Of a stretch of 64,000 nt of DNA, positions 61,606-64,000 are shown piece after piece (the first letter of the stretch is position 1; each line of letters begins with the position of its first letter). The stretch lies in the NCBI GenBank assembly GCA_022616415.1, contig JAKEEU010000239.1, positions 1 to 64,000 of the forward strand. Reading direction: 5' to 3'. The notes under the pieces were generated by a model, which ran no database searches, had not been told where the DNA came from, and saw nothing but the letters and a program-made list of their open reading frames with translations. The stretch is from Candidatus Zhuqueibacterota bacterium. Its GTDB lineage: Bacteria; Zhuqueibacterota; Zhuqueibacteria; Zhuqueibacterales; Zhuqueibacteraceae. The position numbers and the translations under genes are program-made.

Positions 61606-62742
61606 ATGTTGCGATTTATTTTTATTCTGCTTATTTTCCCGCTGTTGGTTTTCGCGCAGAACCAGCAAAAACAGTTGGACGAATTGCGGCAGAAGATCGC
61701 GCGCTTGCAGGGGCAGATTGCCGCCCAGGAAAAAAACGAAACTTCTACGCTGGAATTTTTACGCGCGTTGGATGAGCAAATCGACCTCACCCATCGCCTG
61801 GTCGGGCAATTGCAAAAGCAGGAGCGCGACAAGCGCGCGAAGATTGAGAGCACGGAGCAGGCGCAGCAGCGCACGCAGCGCGAGCTGGAGCGGCTCAAGC
61901 AGCTCGCGGCCGAACGCGCGGTGTTGTTTTACAAATATGGCCGGCTGCAAGACGTCGAAATTCTGTTGACGGCGCGCTCTTTGAATCAAATGCTGTTGTG
62001 GGCCAAATATCATCAGCAGCTCACCGACAACGACCGTCGCATTTTGGCCGGCATCGGCAAGAAGCGCACGGAAATCGGCGAGCAAAAAAGCCTGCTGGCC
62101 GCCGAGCTGCAAGCGCAGCAACGCACCTTGAGCGAAAAACAAAAAGAGGAGGCCACGCTCAAAAAACGCCGCACGCAGCGGCAAGATTTGCTGAAAAAGG
62201 CTCGCAAAGACAAGAGCTTTTATCAAATGCAGCTTGCGGAAACGCAACGTGCCATCGATCGCATCAAGCAGCTTATCGCCTCGGCGGAGGCGAATACCTC
62301 GCGACGGGAGACGGCACGCGCCAATGGCAATAGCCAGTATGATCGGCTCGTGCGCAAATCCATGCCGTGGCCGGTCGATGGCAGGGTAGTGACACATTAC
62401 GGCACTTATCGTCATCCGGTGCTCAATACGGTCACCACGAACCTGGGAATCGACATCGCCGCACCCGCGGGCACGCCGGTTCGCAGCGTGGCCAGCGGCC
62501 GCGTAACGGCCCTCACCTGGCAACGCGGTTACGGCAATCTCATGATCATCAGCCACGCCGATGGTTATTACACCGTTTACAGCCATCTTGCGGATATCGG
62601 TGTGGCCTTGAATGACGAAATCGCCGCCGACCAAACCATCGGCGCCGTCGGCGAAACCGGCTCGTTGCAAGGCCCGACGCTGCACTTTCAGGTCTGGCAG
62701 CGTGAGGAAGCGTTGAATCCGGAGGAGTGGCTACGCCAATAG
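61606..62742 (+). CDS. EnvC-like murein hydrolase activator with degenerate M23 domain
   Basis: A 378-aa periplasmic protein; start ATG at 61606 or GTG at 61585. After the signal peptide (FIFILLIFPLLVFAQ), two coiled coils run to residue about 245, with an EnvC-type break (LLTARSLNQMLLWAKYHQ). The LytM domain follows: the first ligand position reads NLGIDIAAPAGTPV, with Asn in place of His, while HFQVW is kept. Degenerate sites are typical of EnvC/NlpD activators of amidases in cell division. Confidence 0.9.
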   Translation: MLRFIFILLIFPLLVFAQNQQKQLDELRQKIARLQGQIAAQEKNETSTLEFLRALDEQIDLTHRLVGQLQKQERDKRAKIESTEQAQQRTQRELERLKQLAAERAVLFYKYGRLQDVEILLTARSLNQMLLWAKYHQQLTDNDRRILAGIGKKRTEIGEQKSLLAAELQAQQRTLSEKQKEEATLKKRRTQRQDLLKKARKDKSFYQMQLAETQRAIDRIKQLIASAEANTSRRETARANGNSQYDRLVRKSMPWPVDGRVVTHYGTYRHPVLNTVTTNLGIDIAAPAGTPVRSVASGRVTALTWQRGYGNLMIISHADGYYTVYSHLADIGVALNDEIAADQTIGAVGETGSLQGPTLHFQVWQREEALNPEEWLRQ

Positions 62743-62751
62743 GGCTGAGGC

Positions 62752-62795
62752 TGTAAAGGGTGAGGCGTAAAACGTAAGGCTTAAAACGTGAAGCA
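62752..62795. repeat. Short imperfect tandem repeat
   Basis: GTAAAGGGTGAGGC, GTAAAACGTAAGGC and TTAAAACGTGAAGC follow one another just before the holB start. Such AAAACGT repeats are common between genes in related genomes. There is no Shine-Dalgarno here for holB. Confidence 0.55.
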
Positions 62796-62798
62796 GAA

Positions 62799-63968
62799 AT
62801 GATCTCGATCATCGGACAAGAGAGCGCCAAGGAATTTTTACGGCGCGCGCAGAAAAATGAGCGGGTGGCGCATGCTTATCTCTTCCACGGGCCGGAAGGG
62901 ACGGGCAAGGAAGCTTTGGCCGTATTGGCGGCGCAAAGTTTTTTGTGCGAAGCGCGGCGCCCGCAACCAGTGCAACAGCCGGCAACCATCTCGTTGTTTG
63001 ATGAGCCGGCAGCGCCAATGCCCGCACACGCGCCGGTTGATTTGGCTTGCGGTGCGTGCTCGTCATGCCGCCGCGTGGCTGAAATGAGCCATCCCGACGT
63101 GCGCGTGATTTTCCCTCGAGCCGCTTCCGCTTCGGAAGAAGATCGCACCGAAGTTCTGCGCGGTCTGGCGGAAAATCCCTATCGCCGTTCGCGCCCGTGG
63201 GAGAATCCGACGATTCTCATCGAAGATATTCGCAACCTCAAACGCGATCTCGGCATGACGAGCTACGAGGGCCATGGCCTCGTGGCGTTGATTCTCCAGG
63301 CCGAACGCATGAAAGCCGAGGCGGCGAACGCGCTGCTCAAAATTCTGGAAGAGCCGCCGCCGCAAACGCTGATGATTCTCACTGCGGTTTCGCTCGACGG
63401 CATGCTGCCGACCATTGTTTCGCGCTGCCAGCCGGTGCGGCTGCTCATTTTGTCTGCCGGCCAAATTGCCGCGGCTTTGCAAGCGCAACACAACGTCCCC
63501 GCTGAACGGGCGCAGTTCATCGCCAAGCTGGCCAACGGCAGTTTCCGCCGCAGCCTCGACTTGCTCGATGACGACGTCGACACACGGCGCCGGCAAGCCG
63601 TCGAATTTCTGCGCATGTCGTTCCGTTTTAACAAGCCGGTGGAGCAGATGGATTTTCTCAACAACCTGGTGCGCGAGCACGACCGGCGCGGCCTGCGCCA
63701 GCTTTTGGAATTTTGTGCCGTCTGGATTCGCGACGGCTACGTGCTGAAGCTCGCGCCGACGATGGCTTCGGGAAGCGCGCCGATCATCAATGCCGACCAG
63801 GAGCGCATGCTGGCCGATCTCGTCAAGAATTTGCCGAATTTTGATTTTCCCGGCGTGATTGCCGAGCTGGAGTTTGCCATCGAATGTCTCGACCGCTACG
63901 TGCAGCCGTGGCTGGTGTTCATGGTTTTGTTGTACCGCATTCAACAATTGTCAGGCAGCAGAAAATAA
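62799..63968 (+). CDS. holB: DNA polymerase III subunit delta prime
   Basis: A 389-aa clamp-loader ATPase-fold protein. Walker A-like GPEGTGKEALAVLAAQSF, then C50 and CGACSSCRRV (84-90), form the zinc module. ILIEDIRNLKRDLGMTSYEG, AERMKAEAANALLKILEEPP and MLPTIVSRCQPVRL are diagnostic. An insertion of about 30 residues (QPVQQPATISLFDEP onward) separates the first Cys from the other three. The last 32 bases of the window after the stop show nothing. Confidence 0.95.
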   Translation: MISIIGQESAKEFLRRAQKNERVAHAYLFHGPEGTGKEALAVLAAQSFLCEARRPQPVQQPATISLFDEPAAPMPAHAPVDLACGACSSCRRVAEMSHPDVRVIFPRAASASEEDRTEVLRGLAENPYRRSRPWENPTILIEDIRNLKRDLGMTSYEGHGLVALILQAERMKAEAANALLKILEEPPPQTLMILTAVSLDGMLPTIVSRCQPVRLLILSAGQIAAALQAQHNVPAERAQFIAKLANGSFRRSLDLLDDDVDTRRRQAVEFLRMSFRFNKPVEQMDFLNNLVREHDRRGLRQLLEFCAVWIRDGYVLKLAPTMASGSAPIINADQERMLADLVKNLPNFDFPGVIAELEFAIECLDRYVQPWLVFMVLLYRIQQLSGSRK

Positions 63969-64000
63969 ATTGGTAACTATTTACCGTCCGGACGCTTTTG

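Noticed and set aside
1..64000. tRNA, rRNA, CRISPR arrays, intact insertion sequences, prophage
   Set aside because: I looked for tRNA arms, regularly spaced repeats, transposase motifs and phage structural genes and saw none. A tRNAscan or IS search would be needed to be certain.

Overview
The window is 64 kb of ordinary bacterial chromosome, probably from the FCB superphylum (a Bacteroidota, Ignavibacteria, Calditrichota or KSB1-type lineage). The main evidence is a secreted FG-GAP protein ending in a type IX secretion (T9SS) sorting domain, a TonB receptor with a carboxypeptidase-regulatory domain, many outer-membrane barrels, and small Ca-binding, Gly-rich secreted proteins. No rRNA, tRNA, CRISPR array or intact insertion sequence was recognised. 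The lineage call is inference. Most genes are on the minus strand in tight operons, several with 4-bp ATGA overlaps.

Layout. 0-15.6 kb: a TonB receptor, then metabolic and envelope genes (MFS transporter, gpmA, class II amidotransferase, AI-2E permease, TPR protein, glycoside hydrolase family 18-like protein), followed by an orphan antitoxin-like pair and a quinone oxidoreductase. 16-22.9 kb: the T9SS-exported FG-GAP protein and a nine-gene minus-strand operon for redox and metal functions (nucleotide cyclase, CcmH-like protein, haem-binding protein, ZIP transporter, a tiny ORF with an in-frame TGA, an FmdB zinc ribbon, DUF302, ferritin-like protein, OsmC). 23-30.4 kb: hemerythrin and a TetR-controlled RND-MFP-TolC efflux operon with a clear palindromic operator. 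30.4-32.4 kb: a barrel and two Asp/Gly-rich secreted proteins. 32.7-41.4 kb: an envelope module of histidine kinase, porin, LolCDE/MacB-like ABC transporter, LolA-like protein, DUF1302-like barrel and sigma54 response regulator. 41.4-54.2 kb: housekeeping genes mixed with at least five genes damaged by internal or terminal deletions (an NtrC-family regulator, gltD, fumarase, a radical SAM protein, and a sensor/STAS chimera), plus a bacterial collagen. 55.5-64 kb: M23 peptidases, an Sll1717-type P-loop ATPase, a flavodoxin, a toxin-antitoxin-like pair, a cyclic-nucleotide-binding protein and holB.

Most interesting points. (1) A 54-codon ORF at 19468-19632 reads through one TGA to give a U-M-S-A-A-C motif. 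A 6-bp stem with a G-containing 5-nt loop starts 16 nt after the TGA, which suits a bacterial SECIS, so this is a candidate small membrane selenoprotein. (2) The HK-porin-ABC-LolA-barrel-RR module looks like a dedicated, self-regulated lipid or lipoprotein export route to the outer membrane. (3) Deletion-scarred genes cluster at 42-54 kb, including an in-frame chimera of a two-component sensor and a STAS domain. (4) Two copies of one intergenic hairpin repeat lie 4.4 kb apart in inverted orientation, and further hairpin elements sit in other gaps.
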